The position numbers and the translations under genes are program-made. From [Clostridium] innocuum (lineage in GTDB: Bacteria > Bacillota_I > Bacilli_A > Erysipelotrichales > Erysipelotrichaceae): a stretch of 64,000 nucleotides of DNA. Positions 26,318 through 34,992 of the stretch are shown in pieces. The stretch covers positions 1,488,001 through 1,552,000 of the forward strand of contig CP048838.1 in the NCBI GenBank assembly GCA_012317185.1, read 5' to 3'. Each line of letters opens with the position of its first letter. The stretch's first letter is position 1. The notes under the pieces were generated by a model. That model saw only the letters and a program-made list of their open reading frames with translations. It was not told the DNA's origin and did no database searches.

Positions 26318-28819
26318 ATGCGGAAGAAATTAAAAAGTATCATCATGATATTCGCTTCGATCTTGCTATGTGGATCTAATATGTTATCCACGATAACGAT
26401 CAAAGCCAATGTCACAAAGCTGGAAGATACCGGATACTGGCATAGCGGACAAGCACACAATCCTGACAATCCTGTACAGACCGCATGGTTCGATCATCAA
26501 AAGATTGAAAAGATCCATGTCGAACAAGGTGTCGGTGTATGCAGTGAGCCTTGGGAAGTAATCAATGGCTGGAATGGCTATGCTGTATCTAGATATGATA
26601 AAGAGCAAATATCTAAAATTTGGTATTATGCATATGTCAATACGAATCAATCGAAATGGAATTATGCAGTTGGTCAGCTGATGGTATGGGAATATCTAGG
26701 ATATAAACCTACAGATCATAATGTCCCCAATTATGGAAAAAGAAAAGCTGAAGTCAATGCTGCCATCGCAAAGATGAAAGTAATGCCAAGCTTCAGCGGT
26801 CAAAAAATAACTTTAAATGTTGGGGAAAGTAAAACTTTAACTGACACAAACGGTGTTCTTTCCGATTTCAAAGGTAAAGAAAGTATTCCAAAAGGAATCA
26901 GTGTGAAGCGGAACGGCAATAAACTGACAGTAACAGCATCAACTACTGCAGCTGAGAATAGCACATATATTCTAAATAAAATACGCCCAGAAATGATTGG
27001 TCAATCTATCGTTCATCGAAAATCAGGCGGACAAGATATTATCAAGCCTATGATTTTAGATCCTGGAAGATTTAAATTGAATATTCGTGCAAACAAGTAT
27101 GGTGCACTAAAGATCACGAAACAGGATGAAGATGGGAATATGGTTCCTAATACTTCCTTCAAGGTATCTAAAAATGCCGATATGTCTTCCCCGATCGGAA
27201 CCTACCAAACAGGCTCTGATGGTACTGTTACAGTAAATGACCTTGCACCTGCGACTTACTATGTGCAGGAGAGCGCTGTTCCGAATCATCTGATTCTGGA
27301 CAAGACGATCCATAAGGTAAGTGTATCTGCCAATAAGACGGCCTCTTTCATTGCTCGTAATAATTGGAAGAAAGGGCGTGTCCAGATCCGTAAGGTCGAT
27401 ACGGATTCCAAGAAACAAGTCGCAGGTGCGACGTATGCGATCTTCAACCAACAAGGTCAGGAGCTCCAGCGACTCGTTACGAAGGCATCCGGTTATTCTC
27501 TGTCCGGGTATCTGCGTGTTGGCGAGTATTATGTAAAAGAGGTCATTGCTCCGAAAGGATATACGCTCAATAAGACGAAATACCCTGTCACGATCTCCAA
27601 TAATAACCAGACCATTACCGTGACAGGCACAGATAAGCGCCAGTCCGGCACATTGAAACTATCCAAGGCAGATAGTAAGACGAATAAAAAACCACAGGGA
27701 GACGCAACGCTGCAGGGTGCTGTCTATGAGTTGCGGGCGAAAGAGAATATCCTGGATCCTGCTGACAGATCCGTAAAATACAAAAAGGGCGCTTTGGTCG
27801 CAACGCTGACCACGGATAAGAATGGTAATGCCACGAAAACAGGTCTCTATCTGGGGAAATATACCCTGAAAGAGATGAAGGCCAGTCCGGGATATCGCCT
27901 GGATCCTAAGTCATATGATGTGACGATCAATCCTGCAGCACAAACGACCAGCGTCATCACAGTTTCAAAAAATGTCCTTGAGGATATCATCAAGCTGCGG
28001 ATCCATAAGGTCCAGGAAGAACCGAAGCTGAATATCCCAAATACGATCTTCACCTTCACAAAACCGAATGGAACTACCTCAGAAGTAAAAACAGATAAGA
28101 ACGGCTCCATCCAGTTCGTAGGTCTTCGTCCAGGCGTCTATAAATTGAAGGAAAAAGCTGTCATGGATGGCTATGATATCAATCCTACCGAAGTACGTTT
28201 TGAAGTGGTATCCGGTGGGGGCGTCAAGGTACTGACAGACCTGACGAATACAGGCATCACCTTCCAGAAGACAGATGCATTCGATGGCATCATAACCGTG
28301 CGTGATAAGGTATCTCCGTTTACGTTGAAGATCACGAAGCTCAACGACCACAAGCAGCTGCTGGACGGTGCGGAATTTACGCTATACAGCGATAAAGCCT
28401 GTACGAAGGTAGTCGCAAAGAGGACCTCATATAACGGTGTATTGAGCTTTGCCGGACTGAAGGATCGAACGAAGTATTACCTCAAAGAAACGAAAGCACC
28501 GGATGGATACCGTATCCCACTAGATCCGGATACGAAACAGCCGCATATCTATGAGATCGAGACCGTCTCTTCCCCGGTCAATGACCTGTTCGAGTTATGG
28601 GTAGACGGTAAGAAATATACACCGAAAGATACGGTCACGACAGGTGCTATCCGCATCGAGGGTACGAAGAAAGCAAGAGTCGTACATATGGAGATCGTGA
28701 ATATGGTAGGTATCAAATTGCCGGAAACAGGCAGTGATCTCATGTTCCCGATGTTTATCATAGGTATGGGTTTGATGTTCTTAGGGAGAAAAAGCTTACG
28801 AGGAGGAGTTAGAGAATGA
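26318..28819 (+). CDS. Thioester-domain, Cna-B-repeat adhesin with LPETG anchor
   Basis: An 833-aa wall-anchored protein starting at the ATG with GGAGG 9 bases before (an earlier ATG overlaps that site). The signal peptide is at 1-30. A thioester domain follows, with Cys75 in GVGVCSEPWE and Gln120 in VGQLMVWE as the probable bond partners. A linking region leads to several Cna-B/SpaA domains of about 85 aa (GALKITKQDEDG, GRVQIRKVD, GTLKLSKAD, and others) with isopeptide-type Lys and Glu motifs. The protein ends with KLPETGSD, a membrane span and a basic tail. Thioester adhesins bind host surfaces covalently. It is probably the pilus tip or ancillary subunit. Confidence 0.88.
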   Translation: MRKKLKSIIMIFASILLCGSNMLSTITIKANVTKLEDTGYWHSGQAHNPDNPVQTAWFDHQKIEKIHVEQGVGVCSEPWEVINGWNGYAVSRYDKEQISKIWYYAYVNTNQSKWNYAVGQLMVWEYLGYKPTDHNVPNYGKRKAEVNAAIAKMKVMPSFSGQKITLNVGESKTLTDTNGVLSDFKGKESIPKGISVKRNGNKLTVTASTTAAENSTYILNKIRPEMIGQSIVHRKSGGQDIIKPMILDPGRFKLNIRANKYGALKITKQDEDGNMVPNTSFKVSKNADMSSPIGTYQTGSDGTVTVNDLAPATYYVQESAVPNHLILDKTIHKVSVSANKTASFIARNNWKKGRVQIRKVDTDSKKQVAGATYAIFNQQGQELQRLVTKASGYSLSGYLRVGEYYVKEVIAPKGYTLNKTKYPVTISNNNQTITVTGTDKRQSGTLKLSKADSKTNKKPQGDATLQGAVYELRAKENILDPADRSVKYKKGALVATLTTDKNGNATKTGLYLGKYTLKEMKASPGYRLDPKSYDVTINPAAQTTSVITVSKNVLEDIIKLRIHKVQEEPKLNIPNTIFTFTKPNGTTSEVKTDKNGSIQFVGLRPGVYKLKEKAVMDGYDINPTEVRFEVVSGGGVKVLTDLTNTGITFQKTDAFDGIITVRDKVSPFTLKITKLNDHKQLLDGAEFTLYSDKACTKVVAKRTSYNGVLSFAGLKDRTKYYLKETKAPDGYRIPLDPDTKQPHIYEIETVSSPVNDLFELWVDGKKYTPKDTVTTGAIRIEGTKKARVVHMEIVNMVGIKLPETGSDLMFPMFIIGMGLMFLGRKSLRGGVRE

Positions 28820-30669
28820 ATAAAAAGAACGTAATGAAATATCTGGGGATCCCTGCTCTGGCGACAGGGATGCTGTTATCCGGTGCACTTCCGGCATTGA
28901 CCATCACTAGTCTAGTGATCCATGCAGCTCAGGAGATCACGACGCCGGGTGGTATCGTGGACCTGAAACAAGGCGGTGCCGCCATCACCATCGAAGCGAA
29001 TGAAGGACAATCGCTCATAGGAAAGAAGTTTCGTCTGTATCAGCTGTTCTCTGTAAAGAATGCAGCGCATCTGGAAAGTGTGAACTATACCTGGACACCT
29101 GCCTATCAGGATGTCCTGCAGAAGGTCATCGGGAAACGCCTGAACAAACCGGCAAAGGATGTAACGGAATATGAAGCAGTGGATTACATCCAGTCCTTGA
29201 ATCACCACAAGGTAGAAGGCGCTGCGACAGAACAGAAGTTGGAAGGAAGATACAGCGAATTCCGCTATTTCATCGAAGAGATCACGACAGAGCTGCGTGC
29301 CCAGAAGAAACAAGGGACCGATATCCATGTCACGCAAACGATGGATAACGGCAATATCCGTTTCGACGGTCTGGATTTCGGATACTACATCACCGATGAG
29401 ATATCTGATAATGCAGGGACGCACTCCGCAAGCTCTCTGTGTATGGTGAATACGGCTAATCCGAATGCTGCTGTAAAAATCAAATCCGACTATCCTTCGA
29501 TCACGAAGAAGATCCTGGAGGATGACCACAAAGAAGAGATCGGTGCAGATGGATGGAACGATATCGCAGATTATGAGATCGGTCAGACCGTTCCGTATCG
29601 TTATGATACAGCTGTACCGGATATGAATGGATATCACAGCTATTACTTCGCTTTCCATGACAAGATGGATAAAGCACTGACCTTTGATCCGGATACCGTG
29701 AAGATCCGGATCATGGATGGAAAGAAGACCTATGATGTCGATCCCAGCGAATACAACATATTGGAAAATGTAGGAGGAACGACATTCAAGATAGAGATCG
29801 AAGACCTGAAGAAGATCGTAGACCGCGAGTTTCCGGAAGGCATGAACAAAGACAAGGAGAACATCTATGGACAGAAGATCGTCCTTCGCTATGATGCCAA
29901 GCTGAACGATGAGGCTGCCAAGGATACCGGAAGACCGGGCTTCGAGAACAGTGTGAAGCTGGAGTTCTCCAATGACCCGGATGTGGATGGTGTCGGAAAG
30001 ACCGGAGAGACACCGTGGGATACGGTCGTGTGCTTCACCTATAAGCTGAACGTATCGAAGGTCAATGACCATGACGCACCGTTGAAGGACGCAAGATTCC
30101 GTCTGTACAGCGATGCGGACTGTACGAAGGAAGTATATCTGAAACGTACTCCTGACGGTTATAACGTGATCAACCGTGATTCTGTAGGCGGTAATGATTA
30201 TGACGGTGGGACACAGCCGAAGGAAGCCGTCGAGATCGTCACACCTTTGGATGGCAATTTCACGATCTATGGTCTCGATCAGGGTGTGTATTACCTTTCG
30301 GAGGTAGATGCACCGGATGGATACCGGAAATTATTGGACCCGATCGTATTGACGGTAAGACCGACCTATACGAACGATAGAAACAGCTACGTAGCCGGCG
30401 AAGGCGCAACGGATAAGATCCTGCAGAAGCTGGAGGCAACTGCTCATTTTAAAGAATTCTATGATGGTGCATCTTCCGAAAAAGATAATAAGCTGGAGAC
30501 AGATGCGACGCAAGGTTCCATGAATCTAACGGTAGTAAACAAAGTAGGAAGCAAGCTGCCGGTCACAGGATCACAGCTGACGATCGTCATGGTCGCTCTT
30601 GGGGCAGGGCTGATGATCGCCGGTTATGGTATCCACAGAAAGAGAAGCCATGTGGATGATGGGAAATGA
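28816..30669 (+). CDS. Major pilin with LPVTG sorting signal
   Basis: A 617-aa sortase-assembled pilin (FimA/SpaA type). The signal peptide is at 1-38. An N-terminal domain at 39-215 has FDGLDFGYYITDE. The sequence KSDYPSITKKI at about 220 could hold the pilin lysine. The middle domain has the isopeptide-type DYEIGQTVPYRYDTAVPD and FENSVKLEFSNDP. A Cna-B domain at about 415-545 contains FTYKLNVSKVND, LDQGVYYLSEVDAPDGYRKL. The end is KLPVTGSQLT, a membrane span and a basic tail. It overlaps the adhesin gene and the sortase gene by 4 bases on each side, so all three are coupled. Confidence 0.88.
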   Translation: MNKKNVMKYLGIPALATGMLLSGALPALTITSLVIHAAQEITTPGGIVDLKQGGAAITIEANEGQSLIGKKFRLYQLFSVKNAAHLESVNYTWTPAYQDVLQKVIGKRLNKPAKDVTEYEAVDYIQSLNHHKVEGAATEQKLEGRYSEFRYFIEEITTELRAQKKQGTDIHVTQTMDNGNIRFDGLDFGYYITDEISDNAGTHSASSLCMVNTANPNAAVKIKSDYPSITKKILEDDHKEEIGADGWNDIADYEIGQTVPYRYDTAVPDMNGYHSYYFAFHDKMDKALTFDPDTVKIRIMDGKKTYDVDPSEYNILENVGGTTFKIEIEDLKKIVDREFPEGMNKDKENIYGQKIVLRYDAKLNDEAAKDTGRPGFENSVKLEFSNDPDVDGVGKTGETPWDTVVCFTYKLNVSKVNDHDAPLKDARFRLYSDADCTKEVYLKRTPDGYNVINRDSVGGNDYDGGTQPKEAVEIVTPLDGNFTIYGLDQGVYYLSEVDAPDGYRKLLDPIVLTVRPTYTNDRNSYVAGEGATDKILQKLEATAHFKEFYDGASSEKDNKLETDATQGSMNLTVVNKVGSKLPVTGSQLTIVMVALGAGLMIAGYGIHRKRSHVDDGK

Positions 30670-31520
30670 AGAGTAGAAAAAGATCCGGAAGACGATGGTG
30701 GAGCATAGCGATCATCCTCGTCGGCTTTCTGATCTGCAGCTATCCGATAGTGAGTGGTCTGTATCAGCGAAGTGTACAGTCCGATTCCCTGAAGACATAT
30801 TTCAAAGCGCTACGACGCAATGAAGATCAGGTGGAAGGTCTGTTGAAGGCGGCAGACACCTATAACGATATGTTGTTTCAAACTCAAGGGAACTATATCC
30901 AGGGTATCAGTGACAAGTATCTGACAGAGAAGGCTTATGAAAAACAGCTGCGATTGAAGGACAGCGATGTCATGGCACGCATCGAGATACCGAAGATCAG
31001 TGTCGATCTTCCTATCTATCACGGTGTGAGTGAGAGTGTCCTATCAAAAGGTGTGGGACATCTTCGATCCAGCAGTCTTCCTGTCGGTGGTGAGAGTACG
31101 CATGCGGCATTGAGCGGACATCGTGGTCTTCCATCATCAAAGCTATTTACCAGATTAGATGAATTGGAAAAAGGCGATCTCTTCTACATCGATGTACTCG
31201 GCAGGACGCTGGCCTATCGAATCTGCGATATCCAAACGACAGATCCACAGGATACCGATCTGTTGGAGATACAAGAAGGAAGAGACCTCGTGACGCTCAT
31301 CACCTGTACGCCATACGGAATCAATACGAAAAGGCTGCTCATAACAGGAGAACGAGTGGCTTATGAGAAACAGGAAAAGGAATCGATCCAGGGATCGATG
31401 ATGTCGATACGAGAACTTATCTTTATGGCAGCACCCTTTGTGATCGTCACACTCCTGTTGGGAAAAGAGATCTATCATCATAGAATAAGGAGGTCAAAAG
31501 AACATGAAGAAGCGAAATAA
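30666..31520 (+). CDS. Class C (pilus) sortase
   Basis: A 284-aa transpeptidase that polymerises pilins. An N-terminal membrane span lies at 12-30. The catalytic residues are His152 (LSGHRGLPSS), Cys214 (LITCTPYG) and Arg223 (NTKRLLITG), in the standard order. A second membrane span at about 253-272 and a basic tail are typical of class C sortases. It overlaps the major pilin gene by 4 bases and the minor pilin gene by 17 bases. It should cut LPVTG and LPETG in the neighbours and build the pilus. Confidence 0.95.
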   Translation: MKSRKRSGRRWWSIAIILVGFLICSYPIVSGLYQRSVQSDSLKTYFKALRRNEDQVEGLLKAADTYNDMLFQTQGNYIQGISDKYLTEKAYEKQLRLKDSDVMARIEIPKISVDLPIYHGVSESVLSKGVGHLRSSSLPVGGESTHAALSGHRGLPSSKLFTRLDELEKGDLFYIDVLGRTLAYRICDIQTTDPQDTDLLEIQEGRDLVTLITCTPYGINTKRLLITGERVAYEKQEKESIQGSMMSIRELIFMAAPFVIVTLLLGKEIYHHRIRRSKEHEEAK

Positions 31521-32448
31521 GATAGTCTGCATCATGACATTATCGTTGTTGTCATTATGCTGCATCCGGCCGATAAGCGCACAGGAAGCACTTCCCCAGC
31601 CTATGGATCTTTCTACACAGGAGAAAGGCAGTATCCATGTGGAACTGGAGGAAACACAAGACAAGTTATCCAGAGAAGGCGTCGGTCTTTCTCTGGCCTA
31701 TGTCGCAACGATAAAGGAAGGGAGCTATCAGCTTACCGAGGACTATAGCTCTGCGAATGTGGAACTGAATGCCATCGAAACGGCAGAAGGACTGCAGGAA
31801 GCCGCAGATACGTTGCGGCCACTCGTGAAAGACGCGATACAGACGAAACAGACAAATGTGCAGGGTATCGTAGATTTCACAGATCTGGAGGTAGGTGTCT
31901 ATCTGTTGTATGTGAGTGATCAGGCGGGCTATGAAACGATACAGCCGACACTAATCAGCGTACCGATGTGGGATGAGACCGTCAAACAGATGAACTACCA
32001 TATCGAAGTATTCCCAAAACATGCGCCTTTACCAGCATTACATGTGCGGAAAGTCGATTATTATGATCATAAGAGCATTTTAAAAGAAGCTGAGTTTACT
32101 CTGTATTCTGATGCGGAGTGCACAGAAGTCATCAAAACAGAAAAGACAGATCCGAAGGATGGGGTCGCGTCATTCGATGGACTATTATATCAGACAGTAT
32201 ACATAAAGGAAACGAAGGCTCCTGCCGGTTATCAGCTATCGGATGAGGTCGTGAAGGTCACGATCGATGACGAATGGGTCAATGGTGACGATAATCTTCG
32301 TACGATCGTCTATGCGGACAGGCCGCTTGCGACATCCGGCGGTCCTGATACCGGCGATCACACGAGTGTAGCCGGATGGATCTTCCTGCTTGGAGTATCC
32401 ACATGCACTGCCTTCTTCTTATTGCGTAGAAAGCATGAGGCACAGTGA
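31504..32448 (+). CDS. Minor/basal pilin with Cna-B domain
   Basis: A 314-aa secreted protein. The signal peptide at 1-26 ends ISA-QEA. An N-terminal domain resembles pilin adaptor domains (GIVDFTDLEVGVYLLYVSD). A Cna-B domain at about 180-275 carries LHVRKVDYYD, AEFTLYSDAECTEV and VYIKETKAPAGYQL. The sorting signal is unusual: GGPDTGDH stands where LPxTG is expected, before a membrane span and RRKHEAQ. It is a candidate basal pilin anchored by a different sortase, or a poorly sorted one. AAGGAGG precedes the start. Confidence 0.82.
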   Translation: MKKRNKIVCIMTLSLLSLCCIRPISAQEALPQPMDLSTQEKGSIHVELEETQDKLSREGVGLSLAYVATIKEGSYQLTEDYSSANVELNAIETAEGLQEAADTLRPLVKDAIQTKQTNVQGIVDFTDLEVGVYLLYVSDQAGYETIQPTLISVPMWDETVKQMNYHIEVFPKHAPLPALHVRKVDYYDHKSILKEAEFTLYSDAECTEVIKTEKTDPKDGVASFDGLLYQTVYIKETKAPAGYQLSDEVVKVTIDDEWVNGDDNLRTIVYADRPLATSGGPDTGDHTSVAGWIFLLGVSTCTAFFLLRRKHEAQ

Positions 32449-33287
32449 AAAAAAGCCAGTATATGACATTCATCCTCTGTGTCCTCCTACTCTGCCTGGG
32501 ATTTTGGTATCTCTTATTTCCGAAACCGGCAGATAAAGATGACCTGTCAATCACATTCAAGGATACGGAAAAGGTGAAACTGAACGAAAAGATCGAACCT
32601 GTCGATCTGATCCGTTCCACGACATCTGTGAAGATCCTATATCCGACAATCGACACCTCATCCCCGGGGGTAAAGAAGCTCTTATATATCGCTGTGGGAG
32701 AGGATGGAGAACAAAAAGAGTTCATGAAGGAGATCCGAGTGGTGGCGCCGACATCACCTGTCCTTGAACTCAAGAAGGATACGGTCGAGATCTATGTGAA
32801 GGAAGCATTCGATGCAAGAGGATATGTAAAGAAAGCCTATAGTGATTATGACGGTGATCTGGACGTGTCGATCCGTGGGAGCTTCGATGTGAAGAAAGCC
32901 GGTACGTATACGATCACGTATCAGGTCAAAGATTCCAGCGGCCATATTGCCACGAAGGAGCTGCGGCTCATCGTCAAAGATAAAGAAGAGGCGCCAAAGG
33001 AAAAGGAGCCACAGCATCCACAGAAGACAGAATGGCCATCAACTGCACAGCCGCCGAAAGAACAAGATACGATGACAGGCTCCGCTTTATCTCCGAAAGC
33101 AGAGAAGCCACAGGAACCAGCCCCATCGATTGGCGTACAGACATGGCTGTTTACCAATGGAGAGAGTTTCTCCTCCGCACTGGAGAAATGTAATGCTGCA
33201 GGAGCGGCAAGTGGAAGGAGGTATCAGTGTGATGTGTTACAGGATGATGCCGGTATCTATACAGGTTATCGGCTCGACCTACGATGA
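32445..33287 (+). CDS. Membrane-anchored Ig-like protein
   Basis: A 280-aa protein with a GTG start that overlaps the previous stop (GTGA). A hydrophobic anchor lies at 7-26. Two Ig-like domains follow (30-105, and 106-185 with AFDARGYVKKAYSDYDGD and KKAGTYTITYQVKDSSG). A Pro/Lys/Glu linker leads to a C-terminal module with WLFTNGESFSSALEKCNAAG and RRYQCDV. The domain order matches the lipoprotein at 25,099, but with a membrane anchor instead of a lipid. A surface role next to the pilus is likely. It ends 2 bases before a perfect parS-like site. Confidence 0.75.
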   Translation: MKKSQYMTFILCVLLLCLGFWYLLFPKPADKDDLSITFKDTEKVKLNEKIEPVDLIRSTTSVKILYPTIDTSSPGVKKLLYIAVGEDGEQKEFMKEIRVVAPTSPVLELKKDTVEIYVKEAFDARGYVKKAYSDYDGDLDVSIRGSFDVKKAGTYTITYQVKDSSGHIATKELRLIVKDKEEAPKEKEPQHPQKTEWPSTAQPPKEQDTMTGSALSPKAEKPQEPAPSIGVQTWLFTNGESFSSALEKCNAAGAASGRRYQCDVLQDDAGIYTGYRLDLR

Positions 33288-33288
33288 T

Positions 33289-33305
33289 GTACCAGTGACT
33301 GGTAC
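33289..33305. promoter_or_regulatory. parS-like palindrome, perfect copy, between pilus and tcp genes
   Basis: GTACCAGTGACTGGTAC is a perfect palindrome with G at the centre, extendable to 19 bp (TGTAC ... GTACA). It sits in the only gap of more than 50 bases between the pilus genes and the transfer genes. Confidence 0.65.
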
Positions 33306-33352
33306 ATCTGCCAATAGAAAAGATGTAGGGATGATAGAAAGGAGTGAGGAGG

Positions 33353-34306
33353 ATGCTATTCAAACGGCTACATAAACACCTGGATCAAGACATAGAAGAG
33401 CACACGGAAGGAAGTGAGGGTCCACAGGTAGAACATACAGAGGAGGAACTGGAAGCACATCTACAGAAGCTGATGAAGCGACAACGGCGTATCGTACGAT
33501 TGAAGAAAGCAGCTCTGTATCTGATCGTAGGTATCGGTCTGCTGGGAGGCTTCCGTTCCCTTGCTCAGGAACGGCCGGACATAACGCCTGCAGTAGCGGT
33601 GAACGACTATAGCTTCCTGGAGGATTATATAAAAAACTATTATAAATATCCGCAGGATGAAGAAAGTCAGCAGTTCTTACAGGAATTCACGACCGGAGGA
33701 AGCTGGAACGTATCCTATGATCAAAAGATCAAGAGTGCCGAGGTAGAAACCGTAGATGTATATCAGGTGGAGCCATCTGATACAGAGGAAGGCCGGCTCA
33801 CATCCTATGCCAGAGTATCTCTCGATCTGAAAGACGACGAAGGCAAGAGTAAACGACAAACAGCATATATCTCGATACGTTCTATTCAAAAAGATGGTCA
33901 CTATATCGTGGATCGTCCGATCTCGATGATATCAACTGCGCCAGCTGCTATGAATGAGGATATGAAAAAAGGACTGGAGACAGAAAAAGAAGATATCAAG
34001 GGAGCGGACTGTACGGAACAGGAGAAGCAGGAGATCACGAATACGATCCAGTTGTTCTTTACGACCTATGCCGCTGATCTGGAACAGGCACGGCTCCTGA
34101 TGCAGGATCCGGAAACGCTGAAACCATTGGATCCGGATACGAAACCGGTATTCGTAAGTCTACAGTCCGCCATACAGAATGAGGATGAGATACAGGCAGA
34201 TGTGATCGTCCGCTATGAAACGAAGGAACTATTCCAACAGGAACGTAGCGTGCGTTTCCTGTTCGATAGAAAAACGAACAAGATCATTTCAAAGGAGGAG
34301 TATTAG
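33353..34306 (+). CDS. TcpC-like conjugative transfer protein
   Basis: A 317-aa bitopic protein of the TcpC family (Tn916 Orf13, pCW3 TcpC), part of the VirB8-like core of Gram-positive conjugation machines. A charged cytoplasmic start with a coiled-coil-like EELEAHLQKLMKRQRR precedes a membrane span at about 50-68. Two NTF2-like domains then face the wall: about 80-200 with FLEDYIKNYYKYP, and 225-317 with TIQLFFTTYAADLEQARLLM. AAAGGAG spaced 7 bases before ATG 33353 fits better than the GTG at 33344. Only 2 bases separate it from the next gene. Confidence 0.85.
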   Translation: MLFKRLHKHLDQDIEEHTEGSEGPQVEHTEEELEAHLQKLMKRQRRIVRLKKAALYLIVGIGLLGGFRSLAQERPDITPAVAVNDYSFLEDYIKNYYKYPQDEESQQFLQEFTTGGSWNVSYDQKIKSAEVETVDVYQVEPSDTEEGRLTSYARVSLDLKDDEGKSKRQTAYISIRSIQKDGHYIVDRPISMISTAPAAMNEDMKKGLETEKEDIKGADCTEQEKQEITNTIQLFFTTYAADLEQARLLMQDPETLKPLDPDTKPVFVSLQSAIQNEDEIQADVIVRYETKELFQQERSVRFLFDRKTNKIISKEEY

Positions 34307-34308
34307 GT

Positions 34309-34602
34309 ATGGATTTTACAAAATTAGATGGTTTCAAGGTCTTTTATTATTTGGTATTGCTTCTCATATTCGTAGCACTCATGGTGTTCTTGTTGAAAAG
34401 TGCAAAAGAATCTCTGCGCCGCACGGGTGGGAAATGGCAGTCTGTCATCGATGAAGCGTTCATCGGATTCCTCGTATTGGTCGCTTTCACGATCATCGCT
34501 CAGATAGAGCCATCTTCTATCATCTCGTTCCTGACGAAGCCGCTCACATGGATATGGGACCTCGTCCTGAAAGCATTGCGGTTCGTAGGTATCAAGATCT
34601 AG
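34309..34602 (+). CDS. Small transfer membrane protein (TcpD-like position)
   Basis: A 97-aa protein with two hydrophobic segments, at about 12-31 and 47-66, and a third short amphipathic one near 75-92. AAAGGAGGAG lies before the start. Between tcpC- and tcpE-like genes in pCW3-type clusters there is a small membrane protein, TcpD, of about this size. The assignment rests on size, topology and position, not on sequence motifs. Confidence 0.65.
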   Translation: MDFTKLDGFKVFYYLVLLLIFVALMVFLLKSAKESLRRTGGKWQSVIDEAFIGFLVLVAFTIIAQIEPSSIISFLTKPLTWIWDLVLKALRFVGIKI

Positions 34603-34611
34603 AGGGCCATC

Positions 34612-34992
34612 ATGAAGAGCGCCTATAATTATACGGCTGTCGAGACACACAAGCAGAAACTGTATATCCCCTATATCGGGATCGAACTGAATGGCTGGGG
34701 GATGGTACTCGTGATGCTGGGGGGTCTGTTGTTTGCACTGATCCCCATCGGTATCCCTGCGTATCATCTGTTCGGATCATTGGGGATCCTGTTGTCGATC
34801 GCGATCGCTGCGGTACTGGAGATCGGCGCTGTGATGTTCCTGACAGAGATCGACCGGGAGAGCCGCAAGAACAAGCTGATCACGTTCTACTATCGGGATG
34901 TGAAGAACTATCGCATCCTGTATGATTCCCAAGGACACACACATAGAGTATCGAAGGAAAGAGAAGGGAGAGTGCATCGGTGTGTACGTTGA
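34612..34992 (+). CDS. TcpE-family conjugation protein
   Basis: A 126-aa membrane protein resembling the TcpE/PrgI-like family. YNYTAVETHKQKLYIPYIGIEL opens it, two adjacent membrane spans lie at about 30-50 and 55-78, and a basic cytoplasmic end follows with DRESRKNKLITFYYRDVKNYR. Such proteins sit next to the VirB4-type ATPase and probably anchor it. The stop codon lies inside the start of the ATPase gene (overlap of 11 bases). There is no separate ribosome site problem. Confidence 0.75.
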   Translation: MKSAYNYTAVETHKQKLYIPYIGIELNGWGMVLVMLGGLLFALIPIGIPAYHLFGSLGILLSIAIAAVLEIGAVMFLTEIDRESRKNKLITFYYRDVKNYRILYDSQGHTHRVSKEREGRVHRCVR

